Positions 35,462 to 42,979 of a stretch of DNA of 64,000 nucleotides are shown piece by piece. The translations under genes and the position numbers were made by a program. The DNA comes from Soonwooa sp032078105 (GTDB taxonomy: Bacteria; Bacteroidota; Bacteroidia; Flavobacteriales; Weeksellaceae). Under the pieces are notes generated by a model. The model made no database searches and had not been told where the DNA came from. It saw only the letters and a program-made list of their open reading frames with translations. Within the stretch, counting starts at the first letter, position 1, and every line of letters starts with the position of its first letter. Location: positions 21,120-85,119 of the forward strand of contig JBJZOS010000009.1 of NCBI GenBank assembly GCA_046269235.1. The letters run 5' to 3'.

Positions 35462-37381
35462 CTAATACAATTTTTTATTAATCACCCGATTCATATAATC
35501 TTGATACCAAGCTTTTACTTTCATCATATCCAATTCTTGTTGCTTAGATTTTGCTTTGTTAATTTGATTATTGGTCAATCCTAAATCCGTCTTATCGTAA
35601 ATCCCAGTTACTTCTTTACCATTAAAAGTATAAATAAAATCTCCAATTATCATTTGTTCTTGGATAGAATCAGAATTTACAATAATGCTCGGTTCGTTTT
35701 TATCAGACACCAAACTTCTCCCCCAGCTTCGGATTGTTTTATTATAACCCATCAAATCTGCTAAAGTTGGATAAATGTCAATCTGTTGGACAAAATCTTT
35801 ATTAACGCCTTGAAGATTATATTTTGGATTTGGTGAATAAAACAACAACGGAATTGCAAAGCGATTCATTGTTTTTTGATATTCTGGATAATGGATCATA
35901 TTGGTATGATCTGCTGTAATCACAAAAATAGTGTTTTGATACCAAGGTTTTTTAGAAGCGGTTTCAAAGAATTTTTTTAGAGACATGTCCGTGTATTGGA
36001 TTGGCTCATGTATCGCCAAAGGTCCCTTTATAAATTTCCCTTTATATTGTTCAGGAATCTTAAAAGGATCATGCGAAGATGCTGTAAAAATTGTCGCCAA
36101 AAAAGGTTGATGAGACCCTATATTATTGGCAAAATACTGAAAAAACGGTTCATCCCAAATTGACCAAATCCCATCAAAATCTTTATCATTATTATATTCG
36201 TCTTTTCCGAAATAATGTTGAAAACCTAAAATATTTCCGAATCCTAAAAAGCCCATCGAGCCATTGGGTGCTCCGTGATAAAAACTTGTGTCGTAACCCA
36301 AATCATTAGCGACAGAAACAATCGACTGAATTTTTTGATTAGAATATGGCGACGACGTAAAAGCATCCGTCAAACTCGGAATCCCCGCCAACACAGAACT
36401 CATCCCATGAATCGACTGGCGACCATTAGCAAAGGCATTAGTAAAAATCAAACTATGCTGTGCCAAACTGTCTACAAAAGGCGTATACGACACATAATCT
36501 TTAATATTTGTTTCTTTATTAAATGCGCCAGAATATTCTTTCCCGAAACTTTCAACAATAAAAATGACAACATTAGGTCGCGATTCAACATGTCGTTTAT
36601 AGTTTTTGTACGGCTGAATTTCCTTTTCAATAAAGACATCATCAACGAAATGAACAATTTTAAAACTATTCGTATTGATTGTTCTAAAAAACGAAAAAAC
36701 ACTGTTAAGAACAACATTGGCTAAGGTTGGATTCTTGACATGCTTATTTGCGTCCACCAAATTAATCGGTCGCGTGCTATGTCTAAAATCACCGCGAATA
36801 CCACCTACGACCAAAACTGCAGTTCCGCACAATATCAAAATACTCGACACAAAATATACCACTAGATTATGTGGTTTGCGATAATGGACTTTAACGCGTC
36901 TATATAAAAAGATCCAAAGCGCCATACATAACGCAAAACTTATCAAAACCATCGGATTCTGAATCGTTGAATTCAAAAAAACCTGGGTTAAATTACTTTC
37001 GTGCTCAACTACAGAAAGCACCGAAGAGGTTAAACGTGACTGACTAAATCTGAAATAAACGAAATCTCCAAAATTAAACGAAAACGCAATCCCATTTGTG
37101 ATGAAATACCACCAAAACAAAAACTTTTGATATCCCATTTTTGAATTGACAGCAATTGGCATTAAACTCAACAATATAAACACCGAGTTGACATACAAAA
37201 TCGCGGTCGTATCAAAGGCTGTACCATGATAAGCTATATTAAAATAATCACCAATGCTATCGATTTTTAACAAGTCTCGGTTAAAAAACCAAAACAAAAA
37301 TCTCGCAATTTGATAAAAAAAGTAAACCAAAAAAAGGCGATACATCAGGATTAGAAACTCCTGCCATCTAATATCTTTCAT
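35462..37381 (-). CDS. LTA synthase family sulfatase (phosphoglycerol-transferase-like)
   Basis: About 639 residues. The start at MKDIRWQEFLILMYR is preferred over the Met five codons upstream because a -7 box TATTTTTG covers that region. Five membrane helices lie in the first 200 residues, followed by an outside sulfatase/alkaline-phosphatase domain (NVVIFIVESFGKEYSGAFN, FTNAFANGRQSIHGMSS, IFVITADHTNMIHYPEYQKTM). The fold places phosphoglycerol or phosphoethanolamine on lipids or glycans. In a Gram-negative bacterium this is probably an envelope-modifying enzyme, not LTA synthesis. Divergent from pssA. Confidence 0.9.
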   Translation of the reverse strand: MKDIRWQEFLILMYRLFLVYFFYQIARFLFWFFNRDLLKIDSIGDYFNIAYHGTAFDTTAILYVNSVFILLSLMPIAVNSKMGYQKFLFWWYFITNGIAFSFNFGDFVYFRFSQSRLTSSVLSVVEHESNLTQVFLNSTIQNPMVLISFALCMALWIFLYRRVKVHYRKPHNLVVYFVSSILILCGTAVLVVGGIRGDFRHSTRPINLVDANKHVKNPTLANVVLNSVFSFFRTINTNSFKIVHFVDDVFIEKEIQPYKNYKRHVESRPNVVIFIVESFGKEYSGAFNKETNIKDYVSYTPFVDSLAQHSLIFTNAFANGRQSIHGMSSVLAGIPSLTDAFTSSPYSNQKIQSIVSVANDLGYDTSFYHGAPNGSMGFLGFGNILGFQHYFGKDEYNNDKDFDGIWSIWDEPFFQYFANNIGSHQPFLATIFTASSHDPFKIPEQYKGKFIKGPLAIHEPIQYTDMSLKKFFETASKKPWYQNTIFVITADHTNMIHYPEYQKTMNRFAIPLLFYSPNPKYNLQGVNKDFVQQIDIYPTLADLMGYNKTIRSWGRSLVSDKNEPSIIVNSDSIQEQMIIGDFIYTFNGKEVTGIYDKTDLGLTNNQINKAKSKQQELDMMKVKAWYQDYMNRVINKKLY

Positions 37382-37447
37382 CTTGCAAAAATACATTTTT
37401 TACATGTTCAGTAATTATTTCCTGACTTTTCTTCTTGCAAATTGTCA

Positions 37448-37476
37448 TTGCCCAACATCAATATTTTGTACTTTTG
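37448..37476 (+). promoter_or_regulatory. Predicted pssA promoter
   Basis: The plus strand reads TTG, 18 bases, TACTTTTG. The -7 box ends only 4 bases before the pssA ATG, so the transcript should start at or next to the start codon and be leaderless. Confidence 0.6.
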
Positions 37477-37480
37477 TGCT

Positions 37481-38215
37481 ATGAACTTTATTAAAAATAA
37501 TCTTGCCAATGCTTTTACGCTTGCCAATTTATTTTCTGGTTGCGTAGGTGTCATCCATTTATTAAACAACGATTACAAAACAGCAGGCTTTTGTCTAATC
37601 CTGTCTTTGGTGCTGGATTTTTTCGATGGATTTGTAGCGCGTGCGTTAAAATCCAACAGCAATCTTGGCGTACAACTGGACTCGTTAGCGGACATGGTGA
37701 GTTTCGGATTTTTCCCGGGTGTTGTCCTTTACAAATTTTTGGAAGTCTACGGTCACACAGCTTTCGGAATCGATTTTCCTTTTGAGATCAAATATCTAGG
37801 ATTTTTTGTGACTTTATTTTCGTGTTTACGATTGGCTATTTTCAATCTGGACGAAGAGCAAACCTATTATTTCAAAGGTCTTAATACGCCGACTAATACT
37901 GTATTTTTATTTGGTTTATACTTTTTAAATCAAAATCAAATCGCAAGCAACACAGCATCCTTTTTAGAATTAAATAATATTCTAAATGCAGAGATATTAA
38001 TCGTTTTAACCATCATTTGTAGCTGGCTTTTGGTAAGCCCTATTAAAATGATTTCAATGAAATTCAAGTCGATGAAATTGGAAGATAACCATCCAAAATT
38101 GGCTTTATTAATTGGCGGAATCATCTTATTAATCGCATTAGGCGTCAATGCTATTCCGTTTTTGGTGATTTATTATATTCTCATTTCGTTAGTATTTCAA
38201 AAACAACTTAAATAG
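37481..38215 (+). CDS. pssA: CDP-diacylglycerol--serine O-phosphatidyltransferase
   Basis: 244 residues from ATG at 37,481; the longer frame with a TTG start is rejected because it overlaps the promoter. The CDP-alcohol phosphatidyltransferase signature lies in DFFDGFVARALKSNSNLGVQLDSLADMVSFG (D-x2-DG-x2-AR-x8-G-x3-D-x3-D). About eight membrane helices. It makes phosphatidylserine, the precursor of phosphatidylethanolamine, in the inner membrane. It stands first in a short plus-strand run with the exonuclease and FAH genes. Confidence 0.94.
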   Translation: MNFIKNNLANAFTLANLFSGCVGVIHLLNNDYKTAGFCLILSLVLDFFDGFVARALKSNSNLGVQLDSLADMVSFGFFPGVVLYKFLEVYGHTAFGIDFPFEIKYLGFFVTLFSCLRLAIFNLDEEQTYYFKGLNTPTNTVFLFGLYFLNQNQIASNTASFLELNNILNAEILIVLTIICSWLLVSPIKMISMKFKSMKLEDNHPKLALLIGGIILLIALGVNAIPFLVIYYILISLVFQKQLK

Positions 38216-38254
38216 ATCTAAAAAAATTAATTCATAATTCATAACTAAAAAAGA

Positions 38255-39019
38255 ATGAATCTCAAATTATATAAACCCCTTTGCGTTTTCGATTTAGAAA
38301 CAACAGGAACCAATGTTTCTACCGACAGAATTGTTGAAATGTCTATTCTAAAAGTTAATCCAGACGCTTCTAAAGAAACCAAAACGTGGTTGGTAAATCC
38401 TGGAATGCCAATTCCGGAAGCTTCAAGCTTGGTACACGGCATCTATGACAAAGATGTGATGAATGCGCCTAGCTTCAAAGATATCGCTCCAAAAATTTTA
38501 GAAATGATAAAAGATTCGGATTTGGGTGGTTTCAACTCTAACCGTTTTGATATTCCAGTTTTGGCTGAAGAATTACTTCGTGCAGGAATGGATTTTGACC
38601 TTAACAAGCACAAATTTGTTGATGCGCAAACGATTTTCTTTAAAAAAGAACCGCGTAATCTTGGTGCTGCTTATCAATTCTACTGTGGAAAAACATTAGA
38701 AAATGCGCACTCTGCCGAAGCAGATACTTTGGCAACTTTCGAAGTTCTAGATGCACAAATTGGTAAATACGATGATCTTCCAAATGATATTTTGGGTCTA
38801 AGCGAATATTCTTATCATCAGAAAAATGCAGACTTAGCAGGTTTTATCGGTTTTAATGACAAGAATGAAGAAATCTTTAACTTCGGAAAATACAAAGGAC
38901 AAACGGTGAAAAGTGTTTTCCAAAAAGATCACGGTTATTATGGATGGCTGCAAAATGCTGACTTCCCATTGTACACCAAGAAAATATGGACGAAAATTCA
39001 ATTAATGAGCAAGTTTTAA
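38255..39019 (+). CDS. 3'-5' exonuclease, DnaQ/ExoX-like
   Basis: 254 residues. The DEDDh exonuclease domain occupies about 1-170: Exo I VFDLETTGTN (Asp, Glu), Exo II GFNSNRFDIPVL (Asp), Exo III HSAEADTLATFEVL (His, Asp). The C-terminus has the ExoX-like segment FGKYKGQTVKSVFQKDHGYYGWL. It is not fused to a polymerase and not clearly the replicative epsilon subunit; a repair or degradation role is likely. Confidence 0.9.
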   Translation: MNLKLYKPLCVFDLETTGTNVSTDRIVEMSILKVNPDASKETKTWLVNPGMPIPEASSLVHGIYDKDVMNAPSFKDIAPKILEMIKDSDLGGFNSNRFDIPVLAEELLRAGMDFDLNKHKFVDAQTIFFKKEPRNLGAAYQFYCGKTLENAHSAEADTLATFEVLDAQIGKYDDLPNDILGLSEYSYHQKNADLAGFIGFNDKNEEIFNFGKYKGQTVKSVFQKDHGYYGWLQNADFPLYTKKIWTKIQLMSKF

Positions 39020-39057
39020 TCTTGCTTTTTTATTTTAATTAAACTTAAAATTAAGAC

Positions 39058-39666
39058 ATGAAAATTATTTGCATAGGTCGAAACTATTCCGAGCACGCTA
39101 AAGAACTTGGCAATGAAGTACCAGAAAATCCTGTAATTTTTATTAAACCAGATACGGCAGTTCTGAAAAAAGATTCCGATTTCTACATTCCCGAATTTAG
39201 TAACGACATCCATTATGAATTGGAAGTTGTTGTTAAAATATCAAAAGGCGGCAAATACATTCAAAAGGAAAATGCAAGTAAACATTATGAAGAAATAGGC
39301 TTGGGCATTGACTTTACAGCACGCGATTTACAAAGCGAACTAAAAGCAAAAGGCCTTCCTTGGGAACTTGCCAAAGGATTTGATGGTTCTGCTGCCGTTA
39401 CAGATCTCGTTAATAAAAGCAATTATGATTTAGCATCATTAAATTTTTCTTTAACAAAAAACGGCGAAAAAGTCCAAAACGGAAATACAAAGGAGATGAT
39501 TTTTGATATCGATAGTATTATCGCTTTTGCGTCACAATATTTCACGTTAAGAGTTGGTGATTTAATTTTTACAGGAACGCCAAAAGGCGTCGGCAAAGTA
39601 GAAGAAAATGATATTCTAGAGGGATTTTTGGAGGACAAGAAACTTTTATCATTACGCATACAGTAG
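39058..39666 (+). CDS. Fumarylacetoacetate hydrolase family protein
   Basis: 202 residues. It has the FAH fold with CIGRNYSEHAKELGNEVP, the metal-binding E-x-E pair in IHYELEVVVKI, the Asp in GLGIDFTARDLQ, and GDLIFTGTPKGVGKV near the end. Members of this short form are acylpyruvate hydrolases or oxaloacetate decarboxylase/tautomerases; the exact substrate cannot be read from sequence. It lies 38 bases after the exonuclease gene. Confidence 0.9.
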   Translation: MKIICIGRNYSEHAKELGNEVPENPVIFIKPDTAVLKKDSDFYIPEFSNDIHYELEVVVKISKGGKYIQKENASKHYEEIGLGIDFTARDLQSELKAKGLPWELAKGFDGSAAVTDLVNKSNYDLASLNFSLTKNGEKVQNGNTKEMIFDIDSIIAFASQYFTLRVGDLIFTGTPKGVGKVEENDILEGFLEDKKLLSLRIQ

Positions 39667-39793
39667 AACTTTAATTTAAAATTCTTATCTTTATAGAAGA
39701 GTAAAAGATGGATTTAAAATTAATATTATTGAAATATTAATTTCGAATTAGCATCTTATCTTTAAGATAATCATTAACCTGAAAATTATAGTC

Positions 39794-40237
39794 ATGAAAA
39801 ACATTATCCTTCCCATTGACTTTTCTGATAGCACAGAAAAACTTATAGATTATGCCATTTCTTTCGCAAAAGATGTTAATGCCAAAATCCACCTCATCCA
39901 TGTAAGTCCGACTGACATTGGATTTGTAATAAGCGATATGGGTTACCAATACTTTCCAGAAGTTGAGGAAAACGAGTTAAAATATGAACTGAAAGAACTC
40001 AATAGACTCGAGCAATATATTATTGCTCACGATGTTGACGCATCGCACATCCTGAAACAAGGCAACGCATCGGAAGTGATAATGGATTATGTTACTGAAA
40101 AAACTGGCGATTATATCGTAATGGGATCACACGGCAGAAGCGGAATCTACGATGTTTTTGTTGGATCATTAACTAAAGATTTGACTAAAAATGCTAACGT
40201 CCCAGTTGTTGTAGTCCCTTGTAGAAAAGAAAAATAA
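39794..40237 (+). CDS. Universal stress protein UspA family
   Basis: 147 residues, a single Usp domain. It opens with NIILPIDFSDSTEKLIDYAISFAKDVNAKIHLIHV. The ATP-binding type motif GxxGRxGxxxxxxGS is present as GSHGRSGIYDVFVGSL, followed by VPVVVVP. So it is of the nucleotide-binding kind. The preceding 127 bases contain no gene, and a strong convergent terminator follows. Confidence 0.93.
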   Translation: MKNIILPIDFSDSTEKLIDYAISFAKDVNAKIHLIHVSPTDIGFVISDMGYQYFPEVEENELKYELKELNRLEQYIIAHDVDASHILKQGNASEVIMDYVTEKTGDYIVMGSHGRSGIYDVFVGSLTKDLTKNANVPVVVVPCRKEK

Positions 40238-40260
40238 GTTTATTATCTTTTAATAAAATA

Positions 40261-40287
40261 AAGCCCACATTATGATAATGTGGGCTT
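40261..40287. terminator. Convergent terminator
   Basis: AAGCCCACATT and AATGTGGGCTT form a perfect 11-bp stem with a 5-base loop, between the plus-strand usp gene and the minus-strand DUF6341 gene. It can serve both, although the T runs are short. Confidence 0.75.
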
Positions 40288-40309
40288 ATATTTAATATAA
40301 TCAATTTAT

Positions 40310-40543
40310 TTAACCTTCGTTCTTGTAAAGTTTTGGATCGTAGTAAGGGAATTTACCTTCTGTTTCAGAATGATACTCCTTATCCTTATCACCACCTAAA
40401 GTAACTACCAAAATATAGCACCAATAAATAAAAAATCCAGATGCTACGATAAATAGTACCCAGTTAAGGAAATTACCTGCAAAATCAAAGAACCCGAAAG
40501 TCCATTTGAAAACACTACCTAAGAATAACCAGAAAGATGTCAT
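40310..40543 (-). CDS. DUF6341 small membrane protein
   Basis: 77 residues. It has an aromatic-rich membrane segment (WTFGFFDFAGNFLNWVLFIVASGFFIYWCYILVV in parts) and a charged tail ending YHSETEGKFPYYDPKLY, the pattern I know as DUF6341 in Flavobacteriia. It has no known function. It is divergent from the DUF6427 gene, with only 43 bases between the starts, so the two share a promoter region; the same pairing is familiar from other flavobacteria. Confidence 0.8.
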   Translation of the reverse strand: MTSFWLFLGSVFKWTFGFFDFAGNFLNWVLFIVASGFFIYWCYILVVTLGGDKDKEYHSETEGKFPYYDPKLYKNEG

Positions 40544-40586
40544 TGCTCTTCTTTTTTTAAATTAACTTTGCACAAATTTATAAAAA

Positions 40587-41495
40587 ATGTTTCGATTACT
40601 TTCTAAAGAAAGCAATATTTTTTCAATTCCTGTTTACATTGGTTTTTTACTGCTGATCATCATTGCCTTTAACGCGATGGATATCAACAGATTGGATGCG
40701 GTATCAGCGGTTATCACTTTCGCTGGGATTTCGTTGGGGTATTTTTTGTTTAATAAGCTCGATCTCACTTACCAAACGCATTTGCCGTTGTTTTTATACA
40801 CATTTTTTGTATTTGCATTCTATCCAGGCGACCTTAGCATCGGTCTAGCAGTCACCTTGCTAATTAACTCATTTTTGCTTTTAATATTGACCTCAACTAG
40901 TGACAAGCTCCGCAAAGGTTCATATCTATTAGTAGGTGCATTATTATGCCTCAATTATCTTTTTCTCCCGATATTTTGGCCAATGATATTTTTTGTTATT
41001 ATCCATGTGTTTGTAACCTCGGGAAAAGCTCTTGCTAACCTATTTAGATTAATTTTCGGTGCAATATTAGTTTTAATCGCTTATTTCAGCATGATGTATT
41101 GGATTGATTACAGAAGTTGGGATCCTGATTATTTCCCTTTTACAAAAGAGTTTAAACTTATTGATAAATTCACGAATTTGCTATTTATTAGCCCGATAAT
41201 ACTTATGATAATCTATGGTATTATGGACCATTTTAAACATTTTAATGAAAAAAGTCCAGCCAGTAAATACAAGTACACATTTTTATTACTTTTTTCTTTA
41301 GCATTATTAATATCCGTAATTTTGTACATGGGAACTAATTACAAAATGCTTTTGGTTTTAGCACTCCCGGTAACAATTATACTAAGTCGAATGTTAAAAT
41401 TTCTTCCCAAATATTGGATGCAAGAAGTTGGGGTTTGGTTAATTTTGGTGTCATTATTTATTTTTAAAATAGCACCATTTATATTTCATATTTAG
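40587..41495 (+). CDS. DUF6427 integral membrane protein
   Basis: 302 residues with about nine membrane helices and short loops. It begins MFRLLSKESNIFSIPVYIG, matching the DUF6427 family of flavobacteria as I remember it. The function is unknown; no transporter signature is visible. A -7 box TAACTTTG at 40,563-40,570 with TTG 17 bases upstream lies just ahead of the ATG. The DUF3109 gene follows after 2 bases. Confidence 0.82.
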   Translation: MFRLLSKESNIFSIPVYIGFLLLIIIAFNAMDINRLDAVSAVITFAGISLGYFLFNKLDLTYQTHLPLFLYTFFVFAFYPGDLSIGLAVTLLINSFLLLILTSTSDKLRKGSYLLVGALLCLNYLFLPIFWPMIFFVIIHVFVTSGKALANLFRLIFGAILVLIAYFSMMYWIDYRSWDPDYFPFTKEFKLIDKFTNLLFISPIILMIIYGIMDHFKHFNEKSPASKYKYTFLLLFSLALLISVILYMGTNYKMLLVLALPVTIILSRMLKFLPKYWMQEVGVWLILVSLFIFKIAPFIFHI

Positions 41496-41497
41496 AC

Positions 41498-42094
41498 ATG
41501 ATTCAGTTAGAAGATAAATTAATTTCTGAAGATATTTTTTCTGAGGAATTTGTATGTAACCTTGCAAAATGCAAAGGTGCATGTTGTGTAGATGGCGATA
41601 CAGGTGCGCCTTTGGACGAAGACGAACTTCCGATCCTAAAAGAGATTTTCCCAAAAATAAAGCCGTATCTAAGACCCGAAGGCATCAAAGCGATCGAAGA
41701 GCAAGGAACACACGTTATCGATAGCGAAGGTGATTTAGTGACGACTTTGGTCAACAATTCGGAGTGCGCTTATGTTATTTTTGACGAGAACGGTTGGACA
41801 AAATGTGGTATCGAAAAGGCTTATGAAGACGGTGCTATCGACTGGAAGAAACCAATCTCTTGCCACCTTTACCCAATCCGTGTAACCAACTACAGAACCT
41901 TTACCGCACTTAACTACCACGAGTGGCCAATTTGCGACGATGCCTGCACACTTGGTAAAGAATTAAAAGTGAAAATCTATCAATTCTTAAAAGAGCCTTT
42001 AACAAGAAAGTATGGTGCTGAATTCTATCAAGATCTAAGCAATGCTGCTGAAGAATGGGAAAGAGAATATAATTCTAAAGAATTTTTAAAATAA
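41498..42094 (+). CDS. DUF3109 cysteine-rich protein
   Basis: 198 residues, cytosolic. It opens with IQLEDKLISEDIFSEEFVCNLAKCKGACCVDGDTGAPL. Cysteines in CNLAKCKGACC, CAYV, CGIEKA, CHLYPIR and CDDACTLGK fit the DUF3109 family, related to YkgJ-type metal or Fe-S cluster-binding proteins. Co-transcribed with DUF6427. Its stop codon overlaps the base of the RNase P RNA P1 helix encoded on the other strand. Confidence 0.9.
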   Translation: MIQLEDKLISEDIFSEEFVCNLAKCKGACCVDGDTGAPLDEDELPILKEIFPKIKPYLRPEGIKAIEEQGTHVIDSEGDLVTTLVNNSECAYVIFDENGWTKCGIEKAYEDGAIDWKKPISCHLYPIRVTNYRTFTALNYHEWPICDDACTLGKELKVKIYQFLKEPLTRKYGAEFYQDLSNAAEEWEREYNSKEFLK

Positions 42095-42397
42095 AAGAAG
42101 TGCTATAAGCCGGATTCTGTGCCCTCCTAGGAGGGCGCTTGTTATTTATCTGATTTGCAGATTACTCTGCAACTTTAGCTGCTTACCCCTCGCCAACGAC
42201 CGAGCCGACCTTAACTGGCGATATACTTAGCATTGCACCACATAGAGTTTACCTGGTTTCACTACAGCCGAACTGTACTTGCTTTCTGTTGCACTTGTCC
42301 TACGCTCACGCGTGACGGATGTTATCCGCTATGTTGCTCTTTGGTGTCCGGACTTTCCTACCTTCTCGAAAGAACATCAACAAGCCGCACTTCTTTT
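42093..42397 (-). ncRNA. rnpB: RNase P RNA
   Basis: About 305 bases of class A RNase P RNA on the minus strand. Evidence: P1 arms AAAAGAAGTGC and GCACTTCTTTT; GGAAAGTCCGGACACC near the 5' end; AAGTGCAACAGAAAGCA; GAAACCAGGTAAACTC; and AATCCGGCTTATAG near the 3' end. It processes tRNA 5' ends. The 5' end fits a -7 box (TAATTTTG) 7 bases upstream. The 3' end overlaps the DUF3109 stop codon. Confidence 0.96.
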
Positions 42398-42403
42398 ATG
42401 CTG

Positions 42404-42433
42404 CAAAATTATAGTTTTCTGAAACAAGTTCAG
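42404..42433 (-). promoter_or_regulatory. Predicted rnpB promoter
   Basis: TAATTTTG on the minus strand at 42,404-42,411, with CTG in place of TTG exactly 19 bases upstream. The predicted start coincides with the 5' end of RNase P RNA. Confidence 0.55.
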
Positions 42434-42460
42434 ATATTTTTTTTAAATAAATAACATCGC

Positions 42461-42891
42461 TTAAGCTAATACTAAACCAATTGCTGTGAAAATCAATCCA
42501 CGCTGAAGGCTTTGGTCTTAGATTTGAACATCCAAAAACTCGAAATGACAAAGAAGAATAACGAAATCCCGAAGAAAGTGTTAAGCGGAGACAAAGTATC
42601 TTTAGATTGTGTCCAGTTGCGACATTTAAATCCCTTGTTTAAAGTACATCATCCAATTTTCGGTTTTATCAACGTCGAAATCTTTGATTTTTATTATTCT
42701 CCAAGCGCTTTTTCATATAAGTTAGCTTCTAACTTCTTTTCGTATTTAACATCTTTTTTAAGAAAATCCGGATCGCGATAGATTAACAATATTCCGCTAA
42801 TGGCATACACCGCCATAATACCTGCTAAGAAATATCCCAAATAACGATGTACAATTCTCGTAAGAGTTTTTGTGTTTTTGATCTTGTCCAT
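42461..42891 (-). pseudogene. Decayed PepSY-associated membrane protein
   Basis: An intact N-terminus (MDKIKNTKTLTRIVHRYLG, then a membrane helix and LLIYRDPDFLKKDVKYEKKL) stops at TAA after EKALGE. Reading on in other frames gives IKIKDFDVDKTEN and MMYFKQG, then NVATGH, then LNTFFGISLFFFVISSFWMF, and finally RGLIFTAIGLVLA before a TAA at 42,461. These are consecutive pieces of one PepSY-TM-type protein, broken by several frameshifts and missing the stretch after NVATGH. It follows the TonB receptor, where such reductase-like membrane proteins are common partners. Confidence 0.8.
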
Positions 42892-42914
42892 TTTGCACAT
42901 ATTTTTTATTTGAA

Positions 42915-42949
42915 AAACCAAAAAGTGGAAGCTAATAAGCCTCCACTTT
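42915..42949 (-). terminator. Terminator after the TonB receptor gene
   Basis: A 12-bp stem (AAAGTGGAGGCT with AGCTTCCACTTT, one G-T pair) with a 4-base loop and a T run on the minus strand, 31 bases beyond the receptor stop. It lies just before the start of the decayed PepSY gene. Confidence 0.87.
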
Positions 42950-42979
42950 CTGATATGAAAAATTTAATTCTAGTAGATA

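Noticed and set aside
42233..42454. 73-codon plus-strand frame
   Set aside because: Covered by the antisense of RNase P RNA; no independent support.
42512..42781. 89-codon plus-strand frame
   Set aside because: Antisense of the decayed PepSY gene, whose minus-strand fragments match a known protein in order.
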